Below are positions 11,151-25,519 of a stretch of DNA of 64,000 bases, piece by piece. The notes under the pieces were generated by a model. That model saw only the letters and a list, made by a program, of their open reading frames with translations. It made no database searches and had not been told where the DNA came from. Every line of letters begins with the position of its first letter. The stretch's first letter is position 1. This DNA is from Schistosoma haematobium (taxonomy: Eukaryota > Platyhelminthes > Trematoda > Strigeidida > Schistosomatidae). Location of the stretch: positions 5,246,616 through 5,310,615 of the forward strand of contig NC_067196.1 of the NCBI RefSeq assembly GCF_000699445.3. The letters run 5' to 3'. A program made the translations under genes and the position numbers.

Positions 11151-14100
11151 GTTTGATTTGTGCCTGTTGTTATCGCTCGTGCTTCTGGCTGCTTGCGGAA
11201 TATATTTGCCGTTCGAACTTGGACTTCTCTCTCTAGTTAGCGGGGCTGGGACGCATCAGAATAGCTAACTTATTGGTTTTTGGTCACAGAGTCGTTGTTC
11301 CGTTCGCAGACTAAGTGAACTCGTAATCGCTTCAAACATAGCAGAATGGAAAATCGATTCGTGAGGTAGTAAATCTTCATCAAATGAAATGGTTAGGACA
11401 TGTATTACATATGTCCAAGCACCGCCTATCTCGACAGGTGCTGTCGTCTGTTGTAGGAGTAGGCTGGTAGAAAGCTAGGGATGGTCAAATCAGCGCATGA
11501 CATCAATCCATTAATTCATTGACTGTTGAACTGAGCTGGGTAGGTGGACGCAAACTACCTAGTTGGAGTTCACGCGATTGTTATATCAAATGATTAGAGA
11601 TTTTGTATAACATGGCTCAAAATCGTTTGCAATGGTGCAGGCGCATCCATTCTTTGTCTCTCTCAAATTCTAAGATCCTAAATTACTCATAATTTTTTTA
11701 TTTCATCGGTTTATACTTTCTTCTCGAATGTATCCTCCATGTCCAATCTTTAAAATCACCATTCATACTATTGCTACCTCTACAATTCTAGTGTTTTTCC
11801 TGACAAATTCATCGCTCTGTGCTAATGAGGTGTGAAAACTTGAACCGAACTTGAAAGTACAAGGTTCTACATCGGGACTGACTATGTATTTGCCCAATCA
11901 ATAATCCAAGACAGAGAAATGTCTATGGAACCTTAATTTACAAAACCGAATCCATAGATATATAAATCAGTGTTGCATACACATTTGTCCTTCCGACCCA
12001 GTCAAGAATATGAAGAATGATACCTTGGCTAGGAGCACAATTAAGATCCTTTGATACAATGCCTCTTTTATAATCTTTTTATTGCTACTTGATTTTAAGG
12101 TGTTGTTTGAATACAAAAACATGATCTCCTTAGAATCATTCAGCTAACCACTAAAACTATAAGATCTCACTGAATGCACTATCATTTAAGGTCATATAAT
12201 TGCAATCAAACTTTAATCTGTCTGATCCATCATATCCAATATCACCTATGAATTATTGTCTTATTGCTGACTTGATAAATTCTACACTCCATAGATATAT
12301 TTTTTTCACTGCATCATCTTTAAGAAACTCATCTTAAAGTTAATCAGTAATCACTTAACTTAATAGTAAAACGTGTTTCATGTTATTGTTGAACAAATTA
12401 ACAAAATCTCACTTACTATATACAAAAATAATATATCGTAAAGGTATGAAATAGAGCATTATTGAAATCATTAAAATAGTCACCAAGAATAAACAACTCA
12501 AAGAAGGATATCTCCATCTGCATAAACTATAAAGGAAAATGAGAAAAAAAAGAAGGTTAATTGTGGTGTATGTTGAGAGCAATCAAATTGACAACAAATA
12601 ATAAAATCCTGTCAGATCATTGAAAAAACGGTTCAACTAAACTTTGTAGAAGGAACAAATTGACAAAATCTTTATCGTTGAATTGAAATTTAATCTGAAC
12701 TGATTGATGTTGTTTCTATAGGAACACAATGTCTTCAGTTTTATGCTCATCTAAGATAACTGTGTTCCTTACCAGAAAGCTTTAATGTGGTATGAAATAG
12801 AACAGATGGACTGTGAGTAGACTTGGAATCCAGGATAAATTCTCCTCCCTATCTGGAACTCGTCAGATGAATATATCTGCATGTCACTGTTGATGTTCAC
12901 GTTGAAAATCAAACTCTAACAATAATAATAATAATAATAATAATAAAGTTGTTACATGGCTCCTCTACCAGCAAATAATCACGAAAAGTTATCCGTTAAC
13001 CAATCACCTTTCCGCAAACAATAAAATCTGATTGATTGTTACCTATTAAATCATACCTAAACGAAAGGTTACAGCCATAAAGTGGCAATTCAAATTATTT
13101 GGTGCTCTAAATCAACTGGTCAGTATCAGAAATTGCCACGATCTCTTCAGGTCACACCTTCGTTAGGAATCCTTATTCATCCAAGAGGAGAATGTTAATA
13201 AACTGAAGAAGCTTACATCATTTAAATTGTATCTTATCATGAAGGTTAAATATCAACAATCAACGTAACATTCTTAGTAATAGATCATTTAGAGGTGACA
13301 ATGCCTTATTATCTGGTACTAAATGCCAAGTGGATCCGATCGATTAAACTGCAATATGGCCTCTTGTCTAAATAAATCACCATCATCACGTTTTTTATTT
13401 GATATTAGAAGGTTAGACACAATAGACAGAAAGCTCAGAATTTAAGTTTTAGTTGGTTGTTTTTTGTTGGCAAGGGGTATCTGAAATGTTGATGGAACCA
13501 ATGATTTTTGTAGGATCCCAATCCGACTATGATATTGAGTGATGGTTGTCAGTCAGATGGTAGATAGTTACTTGGCTCGCAGCCAAGAAACTTGACGATT
13601 AAATAATTACTGGACATTTCTTGAGTATATGGAAAACCTGTTGCTTTTAGTTATTATTTTTATGTTGAATAATCCTTTTTATTTAATAGTGTGAAGTGAT
13701 GAATTTCTAATACACTTAACTTTTACCTATTGAATAGCATCTATTATCAAGTGAGATATATAATTTCAGTTATCAGGTTACCTAACCAATTATAATCACT
13801 TTGGGTTAAACGTAGAGTTTTTTTTCATGTCAGTAGACAAATATGATCTTGTACACTATTCCCAGTCTATTAGTGGGAATGTAAGAAACATAAGTAATTA
13901 AAGGGGTTGAAGTTCAAAAACGTTATTTTATGACTAGATAGTTAAGTAAATACATCTAGTGAGCTACAGTGAATCGATGGCTACGTATGGTGTTAACAAT
14001 CAAATATTTGACTATATTAGGTTGACTCATTATCTCTAATATCCAACAATCTCCACGACCCCCTATGCTAATATTTAAGAACTATTGAAGCATTTTAATA

Positions 14101-17100
14101 CTGCTAAGCCTCAATAAAGGACAATCGTTAGGGTAATGGCATTCAACGTTCATCATCCCGACAAGCTGAAATCATTTCTAACAATTTTAAGCTGAGCTAT
14201 GTAATGTATGCTGATACAACCATTATAATCAGAGATGGATGGTGGCTATTAGAGGAATTCAGGACACACGTTTCGTCCTGTTTTTAACTTTTCAGCTGCA
14301 CTGCCCCCAAATGCCTTGGTACGGCCAAGAGTAGCGAGAGTCCGCTCTCCCTCTTGAAATGCTCCCACACGGCCACGAGTATATAGCCTCTGCCAGGGAA
14401 GTCCTACTCACTGCCTTCTCGTGGTGGGGGTGTTGTTTACGAAATTGAGAGGACGAAAACCAAATGTATGGCGCTTTGACCGGGTTGGTGGACATGGAGA
14501 GTCCATATAGGGGAGTTGGAAAACCACAATTCCAAACCAATGGTGCACATGGGCTCCAGTATCCTGAAGGAACAAATGGCGTATGAACCAATTGTTGGTC
14601 ACCGGCCTCCATGGGACTACATCTCCTTACGATGCTTCACTACCTTGTGAATCAGACCTTCAGGTCGGAGGCTCTGGGTGTGGCCTCCTAATAAAACCAC
14701 CTACTTCGGTTAGGGCACCCGGGCAGTATCCTATCCTTCACACATATCAAAAGAGATTTGTGTGGCGCATATATATTTGGTGCGTCCTTGTACCAATATC
14801 TGTGTTAAAATGAATAAATAAATAAATGTCGGCTGGACTCAGTAGCTAAGTGTATCACACAATGACGTTTGAAGTGAATGATACTGGGTTCGAGTCTCGG
14901 TGTGATCATCAACTCTGGGATCCAAGTACATCCGGATGACTAGTCTAAAACAGAATGAAACGCGTTCTGGCTTCCAATGGTAGCCACTACCCATCTCTGC
15001 TTATAATGTTCCTGACTTAAGGCAATTTCGAGGCAGTCTTTAAAAGATGCACATACACCAAAAAATGATTGACTAATCATAGTCCTAAACGTCAATCGGA
15101 GGATTCAAACAACGAATACAAGATGAAGAACACTGACACAGTTTATTGACTTAGACATTTTAATATTAGGTTCATTGATGTTTTGTTAACCAATCCATGC
15201 CAACATTCCTGTTTATTGTGATACTACTAATTATAAAAGTGGAGATTAAAATACTATCAAATAAAACTAATTCAATAGTTCAACTTACTAATTCAATCGT
15301 TCGAAGAATGATGTTATCCATTCAGCAATATCTTGCAATGCTCCGAGTACAGAACGAATCTTATTTAACTTTGCTGCTAAACTGGTTTTTTTATCTTTCT
15401 AAAGTTATAAAAGAAAAAAAAAGAAAGATGGAAGACTTTGACAGAAGAAAAAAAGGAGTTTCATTCAAGTTTATCATGGATTTTATCAATTTTGATTGAT
15501 TTTTATAATGATACTTTCAATCTATGACGGAATAAAAGCATTCAGCAGCGCTATTGCAAGACATCTCCTTGACACAAGACACGAAGTCGATATATTGAAG
15601 TCCTTCAAGGTGGACAACAAATAATCAAATTCAAACCTTTTGAAATTTGCCGAAGCGATAGCAATCAAACGTTTAAAACCAGATTTTTGTATACAAAAAG
15701 AAACAGTAATAAATCTTTCTTTGTCCTGGTAACATTACCCTCCCCCCTTTTATTTATTACGTCATTCCAACTCTTTCTGAATTTTATAATTACATCATTC
15801 ATAACTGACCAATTTCAATTCATATCTCTCTTTATTATCATTAGTCTATTTTCAGTTACTTAATTACACAATCATCTAATGTTTGTTTACTCCTTGAGTT
15901 CTAATCAATATTTCGGTGTTCTGGAACCTTCCCTCCTGAACTCTATTTATTCGAAACAAAATTTTTATGACCTCATTAACTCGAACGAAATCTTTGCTAC
16001 ATCATGTTACATATATTCATCCATCATCACCATCTGATGTATAAGTATGCCAATATCTATAATAACTTTAAATTTCAAATATTTTAGGTTGTAAAGGGAC
16101 TGATGAGAACCTAACGGAATAAAATGATTAACATATTATTCTCTACCAACCATTGTTCTTGTTCTCTTTAAAATAATAAAGGGAACTATGTGTATGAAAT
16201 ATACGTGTATTATAACAGATTACTTAGAATAAACAAATTATATAGAACAGAATGAGAAAAAGTTAAACTTTTCATTCATAAACCAATATGCAATAATGGA
16301 CAACCGAGTATCCTTTGTGACTTTATATCTTTCAGTCATATGCTTTTGTGATATTAAGTCTATCAAGTTTATTAATTACTCATATTCATACTAATAAGTT
16401 ATTGATTAATAACCGTTGTGAATAATTCAGTCCTACAAAATGTTATTTATGGTCCGACTAGCTCAGTGGTGATGTATCTGACTATAATACTGGGTCATGA
16501 GGTTTCTAATCTCACTGAAAGTAACAATTTTCTTTGAATTATAGATGCTCATTGCTCACGAATGACAACTATAGTATAAAAAATAGATCCAAAATATTCT
16601 GCTAACTGATTCCAGCTACCAAATTACATAGTGTTGGATAAAATAAAGAAGAATTCATAATGTAATGAGTTAGGGTTCATAATTCCAAAGTGTTTCGATC
16701 AAGACGATAATTAATAAAAAATAATCTAAAGAACAATTAATTTAATTTTTAAATATATTCATGAAAAATACCAGTCAACTATTTAGCCAGGAACAACAAT
16801 GATCTTGGCAAAAGTTGTATCATTCTCAACTACTATATTTAACGTTTATTTATTTATTTAGTTATTTATTTATTTATTTCAACACATAGATATTGGTACA
16901 AAGAGGTACCAAATACATATGAGCCACAGAAATCTCTTTTGATATGTGTGAGAGCTGTGATAGTAACCAGGTGCCCAAGCCGAACCAGGTGGTTTTCTTA
17001 GGGGGCCACACCCCGAGCCTTCAACCTGAAGGTCTGATTCACAAGGCAATGGAGCTACGTAAGGAGATGCAGTCCCATGGTAGCCGTTGATCAACAATTG

Positions 17101-20100
17101 GTTTATACACCATTTGTTCCCTCAGGATACTGGAGCCCATGTGCACCATTGGTTTGGGATCCGGTTAAAGCGCCATACATTCGCTTTTCGTCCCCTCATT
17201 TTCGTAAACGACACCCCCACCACGAGAAGGCAGTGAGTAGGACTTCCCTGACAGAGGCTATATACGCGTGGCCGTGTGAGAGCATCAACCGAATAAAGTA
17301 TTGAAAGAAGCACTGGATGAATGTTTTGACTAAGTTTCGAACTCTCCGTCCTGAGTAAACACAAAGCCTAAAATGGGTTCGAACACACGAGGTTTACATC
17401 TTATAGTAGGCATGAAATCAATTAGTTTTTGAGTAGTAAGTTAAGAATTATAATTTTCTTACTTCAGTTAATTAAGGATGATTTCGGTAGTTATCTAGTT
17501 CTATTGTGAGGATACATTAGCTAAATAAGTTAAAACTTTCAATTCAGTATTTGATACTAATTTACTTAAAATGGATAAAGAAATATTTTTCTGGAAGTAA
17601 CCACACGATCTGTTGAATAATTAAAGATTGAAAATGATTGACACCTATTGATGGCTTATTTGCTGAAGATCCCTAAAACTGGCATAAAAACTATGAATGA
17701 TGATTAATGCTTTGTTTTCAATATTTGTTGAAAAGTTATTAATTTATGATTAAGACCGTCTAAAACACATAAATCTATTACAAAACCTGTGCACTTCTTC
17801 ATTCTTTTCTCTTAACATTCCCCTCTATTGATAAGGTATTTTCAAAACAACTTTCCCGATAACTTGTACTTTATAAAGTTTAACTGAATAATTAAAATGA
17901 ATAAAGGGTTTTGTGGATATTATAGGGATTTTAATAGCTGAAATCATGAGTGAATTGAAGCTAGACCACCGTGGATAACCTGGAATCACTGGACGGCCGT
18001 TTCGTCACATTGTGAGGCTCCTCAGAAGTAGCATTCACGATCCCGCCTCGCGAGATTCGAACTCAGCACCTATCGGTCTTGCGCGCGAGCACTTAACCAC
18101 CAGACCACTCAGACGGTGGGGATCCAACAATGTTAATCTCTAACTTCAACTAATCCACGAAATTGAGTGACACATCCACCATTGTCTTCAGTCAGTTACT
18201 ATCTCACAACAGACCCAGTTGAAATCCACTGGTCACTGCTTCTCACTAGAACTCCAGGATATATCTCTTGAAGCCAGTCACTAGTGAGCATATGTTGATT
18301 AGTATCAGAAGGGGTTTTGCGGATAGTTGGATGCCAGCCAGTTCAGAGGTCTAGAACGTAAAGGTTTTCCATGTTGGTCTAGCTTTAATTAACTCATGAT
18401 CTCAACTGTTTAAGTTATAACTTGTTGTGTTTCATAAGAGTTTTAATATGTTGTTGAGATGAGAAATCCACTACACTTTGTCAATGCATTGTCATGGAGG
18501 CTAAAAAGAGTGTATATTTTGAAACGTTTATTCTTGTGAATTAAGTATTAAAACCAAGGTCAAAAATAAGGTAATTACTTTTCTCTTTAAAATTGCTTCA
18601 TCTTCATCATCCATATCAGAGTAGTCACCATAAATCTATAAATTGTGGTCAATATTTATTATCGCAAATTAAATTTGTTACCTCTGGATCAATGATATCT
18701 TCATCGTCTTCATTCTAAATAAGAGAAAATTTATTGGTTTCAGCTAGATTTAATTATAATAAACAGTTGAACCTACTTAAATATAAAGGTCAGGATGATT
18801 TGGAGTAAAGTGTTCAGTCACAACCGGTTAACAGCACCATTCTTTCTCACTTGGTAGATACTGAACATCATATCAAAATAGAGAAAGCTTTCTCTGTTTT
18901 ATATCAAGTTCCAAAATATCTACCTCAAGGAGCTAGATTACGACTGCTTTACATAGCCGAAGCTATCTGGATCAACTCCAGAAGACCAAATTTATGTACC
19001 CGGAAAAAAATATATCCAGCCTATTTGCTTACCTTGGCCTACGACTGGATCACCGAATACTTAGACTGAATATTATAAACCTCTTGCCCCCTTCCTTCAT
19101 TTTATTTATTTTCCTTACTATCATTATTTTTGATTATCTCTATCTTAATCTTCACATCCATCATTCCCAATTTGTTGACCGTAATTACCTTGATAACACC
19201 CTCCTTATTACATATTATATTCACACAACAATCTTATTATTATTATCATCTCAATTGACAAGATGAAATTCTCCTACGATGCCTTTTATTCACACAATTT
19301 TTTTGCATTTTCATTTTTGCTATAATACTATTATACTTATGGTGACTGAACACTTTACTCTAAATCATCCTGACCTTTATTGAATGACCTTTCTAATTTG
19401 TCAAATAATACAATTTTGAAGTACACACATATCGTAACAGATGCAAACGTGCACCATTTTTAACACATAACATTGTCAAATTCATTAATGCCATGCCTTA
19501 TTTTTGCCCTTTGTAAAATACTATAATTATGGACTTATAACTGTAGAGCCTGATGATCGAGTTATTGAAGACAATTGTTCGCTCAAATATTCTTCAATTT
19601 TGAATATTCTATGGGGATTTTTAAACCTATTAAAATACTTTTCAAAAGTTTTACGGAAAGTTTAGGTTGATTTATAAATTTCACAGGTTGAAATCATGAG
19701 TCAATTGAAGCTAGACCACCATGGAAAACCTGGAAGCACTGGACGGCCGTTTCGTCCTAGTATGGGACTCCTCAGCAGTGTTCATCCACGATCCCGCACC
19801 CCGCCGTTGGATGCCGGCTCAGTGGTCTAGTGGTTAAGTTGCTGCGTGCGAAACCAGTAGGTCCTGGGTTCGAATCCCGCCGTCCAGTACTTCCAGGTTT
19901 TCCATGGTGGTATAGCTTCAGTTGACTCATGATTTCAACCTGTGAGATTTATAAATTGCTAAGTTTGTATTCTTAACTTCCAAGTCTCGGAATTTCATGT
20001 CATTTGTCCCATGTTTGATTTATTAAACATAATTTCTTTGAGAAAAACTTTTAGACAGTTGAGGCATACTGAGAATACTCATTTGATACTGTGATATCCC

Positions 20101-23100
20101 GATCAGAATAATGAATGGTAATTGTTGGAATCTATTTCTGGACTAATACCATACGCATATTTTTATTGTATAATTGTTAAATAGCTAAACTATTCATATT
20201 CGTGTTCCTCTTATCATAAGCTTTATTTTGACCTATGAACTATTATTATACGATTTACCATTGTTGAGTTATACGCAGTCTATTAATTACAATCTCCCAC
20301 ATTCACAGTCACATTTGGCCAAATCTCGTACAAATGTTATTTTCTATTTCGTGATGCGATGTAATCTGTTTGGTTTGCATGTAAACTCAGTATGTTTGAA
20401 ATACGTGATTTATATCGCAGAGGCTGAGACTGGCGTTCTAAACTTAACCGGCAGGGCTAGACAGGAAGCAGGACCAATAAGGACTCTAGACTGCTTGCAC
20501 AGGTTTACGTGTCATTGATCCGGTCGATAATTTACTGTTCTCTAATTGACGGTATCATTCGTTATACATTGATAAGAGCACAAGCATATTAGTTATAGCA
20601 GATACCTCTTGTTTCAAGCAGGAATCAGGTAGATAAATTTTACCAGTAAACAAATACACGACAGTTTCCTTAAAGGAAACCAGATATTGATACTTGGGTA
20701 AAACTCTGAGATTAGGACTGTGAGTGAAAACTATTTATAAGCATCAAATTAGGATAAAACAACTGTTCAGTGTTACCTGGTCCCTAAACATCGCATCAGC
20801 TTATATTAATCAATTATTTAGATCTATTTTTAAAATATACTAATCTATCACAACTCAATCAACGTAACAAGCCATTTTTCACTTTGTTCACTCACCTCCT
20901 CACTATCTGAATCTTTAGATCTAGAAAATCGAAGAAAATTTATTGATGTTGGAGATAATAATAATGATGAAGTGGAATATATCCTTGGGACAATCAACAT
21001 GATGATCATAAATAAAGCTAAGAAGAAACCAATCATATATGGTTGAAAATATAAAACAGCCAATTCAAATGTTATCAAACTGATTAATGATACAAATGGT
21101 CTTTCCCATGAATAAAGTTTATGAAAAGCTTGTCCACTTTTTTTTATATAATCTATATACGGTGTAAGACGATCAATATTGCGTTGTAAGAGCTACAGAA
21201 TTTTGTTTTAGAAAAAAAATCAATAAAAGGGAGACAATGAAAAAACCATAAAAATGAGAACTATCATAAATGAACTCAAATCATAACTGAAAGTTTATGA
21301 GTAGTCAAAATTAACTAGTCGTAATATTATACAAGAGGAAATACTTGAAAATGAGAATATTTGTTATACTAAACTTTTAGTTATTTAATATTACAGTCAG
21401 TCAGTAACAACGTAGAACTTCGTACGTACGTACATCAGTTCGAGTTGCCACACCACATTAGCACAGAGATGCAGTTGTCGATTCAAATCCCGTAGTGGTA
21501 GAGGCGGTAAGAGTATAAGCATTAATCGGGAAGATTAGCGTTTGGAGATGTTATTTAAAGAGTATAATCCAGTGAGATAAATTTGGAAAGAGAAAAAAGA
21601 GACAAAGAGGAATAAGGAGATCAAAATTTGGGAGAACACAAAGAGTGGATGTACCTGCACAGTTGCAAACGATTTTGAGCCATGTCGTTCAAGGTCTCCA
21701 ACCATCAGTTGCTATCATCTCCCAGTCCTCAACCAGCTAATCTACACCTACCAACATGACTCAGTCCACTTGTCAGTGACTTCATGGACTTGTGCCATGT
21801 TTTGGTCTGGCCACCCCTACCTTTCTTCCAACCTACTCCCATACCATTGAACATCCCACATCGAGGCATTCGGTGGTTGGGCATACGTGACACGTGTCCC
21901 GGCCATCTCAACTGATGAAGTTTCACTACTTCATCAATTGATTTGATATCCTTACCTAGTACCCGTTTCCTAACAAATGCGTTACTTACTCGATGGTCCC
22001 ATGATATACGAGTAATGTTTCGAAGACATCTATGATCGCATACTAGTAACCTACCAATATCCTCTACTCCTACCGGCCATGTTTCACTGCTATAAAGTAG
22101 GACGGAACGAACTGGTACGCAGTAAACACGTCCTCTGGTTGATAGATGGATATCTCGCCTACGCCATAAATGACGCAAGTTGGTAAAAGTTAATCGAGCC
22201 TTCTGTCTCCGTGCTGAGATTTCGTCACACACCAGACCACAGGGGCTGATGAGACTTCCAAGATAAGTGAAGCGGTCGACACGCTCAACCACTTCACTCC
22301 CTATCATTAATTCGTGTGTCGATTCAATCCAATCCTGAAGCAACATTTTACATTTCGAGGGGGAGAATCGGATCCCGAACAGGTAGTCAAGTTAAATATC
22401 TCATGATTCTTTCACTGAACGTGACAGGTTTGTTTAGAAAATATCTGATAACTTGTACAGATGTTTACAAGAAGTAGCTAAATTAAACATTAACATTTTA
22501 GCGTATCGGTCAATACGGTAGAATTTCATTATTCTTGACTCAAATTCGCACTGTTACGTGATCTGCATAAATCATTCAGTGTAAACAATTTAATCGTTTT
22601 TTGATTACAATATTAGGTTGAAAGTATTTGTAGAGTTGTACTTCTAATTCTAGTAGTTGAGATCATGAGTTAATTGGGGTTATACCACCGTAGAAAACCG
22701 GATGCACTGGACGGTCTTTTCGTCCTGTTGTGGGACTCTGCAGAAGTGCACATCCACGATCACGCCTTGCGAGATTCGAACCCAGGACCTATTGGTCTCG
22801 TGCGCGAACGCTTAACCTCTAGACCACTAAGCCGGCATCCAGTTGTAGTCCTGTTAAATTACAAATTTTTAAAGTCGAAAAGCTAGATAAATGTTTAGTG
22901 CTTCTGTGGCCTTGAAAAAAAGTTGTCTTCATAAATCTAAAAATATTTTCATTGTCCTGCAAACAGACTTGTTCATATTCTATGTGATAAGTTCTGTTAT
23001 AACGCTCGGTTTTACTTCGTCTAATGTTATAATGGTTGGGTTTCCACGTTTGCACGCATGGGAAGTTAATTTACCTTAGACGAATATCTACAATAGATTC

Positions 23101-25476
23101 CCTTACACTGTCTATTCTAAAGGACGTCAACACAACTCAGATCAAGAACACGTGATTAGCCTGACCATAACGTAAATATATATCCACACCGAAAATCCGA
23201 CACAATCCAACAACAATGAACAATCAATAATAATTGAGTCACGTCAATAATAAGGATAGTGGAATATATAACTCATCTGACACCTGTCAGACTATCTATA
23301 TATCTGACTCAGCAGACAATCAATCATTATCATTCTCGCCCACACATCAAGTTCCATTCGAATATTTTAATAAAACATCCATTACCAGTTTCAATTGAGT
23401 AAGGTGACAATCTATATTGGAACGTAATATATCTTCCGACTGTACGCTTGAACTGATTTCCTAAACTCTTCAAATATCCCCAAGCTAACTCTACACGACA
23501 ATTTGAACATGGGAGAAAAGACGCGTAATATGGAAAGTACGCCTTACTCCGAGGTTAGTTTATTTATTGAAAATTCAGGGTATTTATAGCATTTCAGACG
23601 GCCTTGAACTTCTGGGAAGTTCCAGAACCCTACGAAACATAGCAACAGGCTAGGTAACCATCCAATCAAAAATGTGACACGTGACTTTTCACTTTTCAGG
23701 TGTTTTTGAGAAATTTCTATTCAGCGCTTACTGAATAAAATGTTCTCCACAGTTTTCAGGGACCCTTTTGGCTTTCTTCGAGTTTTCCGGGTCTCCCCAA
23801 CAGAATAAAACATGTTTTTAGAGGTAATTCGAAATGTTATACCATCCATCAACTAAAAAAACATGTTTCTCAAAGAACCACTCAGCTACAAAGTCCATAT
23901 TAAGTCGATATCAGGATCACCTGAGCATGAGTAATGAATATAATACTAAAATTAATTTGGACTGATAATGACGTTAGGCTTTTCGCTGTGACACCATTCA
24001 ACTGAATTGTATTTCTAGAATTAATACAGGACTGTAGATAATGAACTGGAGGCCATTAAACTACTACTAATTAAGGTTGGAAGCCATCAGTTCGTTTTAC
24101 TTGAAGTCTAGAAAACACCGTAATCCATCTGGGACTACTACTACTTTTCCAACGTATAAGAGGTTAAGTTGGGTAAGAATTTCCAATGGAGCATCGGTTC
24201 TTTAAAGATTACAGAAACACTAGTGTAGTAAATGCTAACTAGTAAAAAGACCTAGATTTAAGAGTTAATTTCGAATGTTTCCAATCATCTAACTCTAAAG
24301 TAGATGAACTATAATTTTTAATCATTCAGAATAATAACTATGTCCTAAATTTGGTAATTAATTGATGCCAAATTATTTTCGGAATTTGAGAAAAACTCAC
24401 AAGTAATATATATACTTATACACTGATTTTCCAATATAGGGTTGTGGAGAGTATTAAGTTTTTGATTGAGATCATGAGCCGGTTGATGTTAGACCACTGT
24501 TGATAAACTGGAAGCAATGGACGACCGTTTCGTCCTATTGTAGGACCCCTCAGCAGCGCTCATTCATGATCCCTCCGTGGCCAGTGGAGCTACTCCGTGC
24601 CGGGTAGAGACAGGTATCTACCTCAGCATAATGGAAGATGATCGCGCAATTTCGCGGATTGGCTGAGGTTAGACGTTAACACTGCTGGATCCCGGACAGC
24701 TCGGTGGTCTAGAGTTCAGACGTTCTCACGCGAGACTGATAGGTGCTGGGTTTGAATCCCGCGAGCGGGATCGTAGATGTGCACTGCTGAGGAGTCCCAC
24801 AATAGGACGAAATGAACATTTAGTGCTTCCAGGTTTTCCATGGTGGTCTAACATTAATTGGTTCATTATCTCAATCAAAAACATTGATTTTTATTAGCGT
24901 TTTTAAAGATAACAATAATAACCATTAAAAATATGAAGTCATCAAGACTGACTTACAGGTAAATGCTTCTTTGTAAAATCCTATAAAATAAAGTAATTAC
25001 ACGAATCACTCTCAATTAATTGAATCTCAGAATTCAAATACATGAGCATTATGCTTTACAAATCGTATTTTAATTCCAGTAGATCAATAAAACTGTAACT
25101 AGTTCCATGCTTTATTGAACTTCTGCTGAACAAATAATTATCAGATAAAAGTAATCAACTGAAGAATTTATGAAGATTACATTGAATTATAGATAGAATC
25201 TCTCCCGAATTGGCTCGATTACTTGAGAGTATGCAATCGATTTTTGCCTAGTATAAGATTCCGAAATATTGAATGCTCATGGCCATACCAGAGACTAAAT
25301 ACAGTATCATCAATTTTTGAGGCTAATACCTTACTTTTTGGTTACACAGTTAGAGTTTAGTTCTCCCATTAATTTAGAAATACAGCACGACAATCATCCA
25401 TCTAAATCAATTACTGATTTTTAATAGCTGAACACAACATTCCAAAGTTGTTTTTGATTTTACTACATATTTATTA

Positions 25477-25519
<43 letters not shown>

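Noticed and set aside
11094..11151. Origin or regulatory role for the TA tract
   Set aside because: A plain dinucleotide microsatellite deep in an intron; nothing else supports a function.
15197..15499. 100-codon plus-strand frame
   Set aside because: It is the antisense of MCTP exon 17, which has splice sites, matching phases and family similarity.
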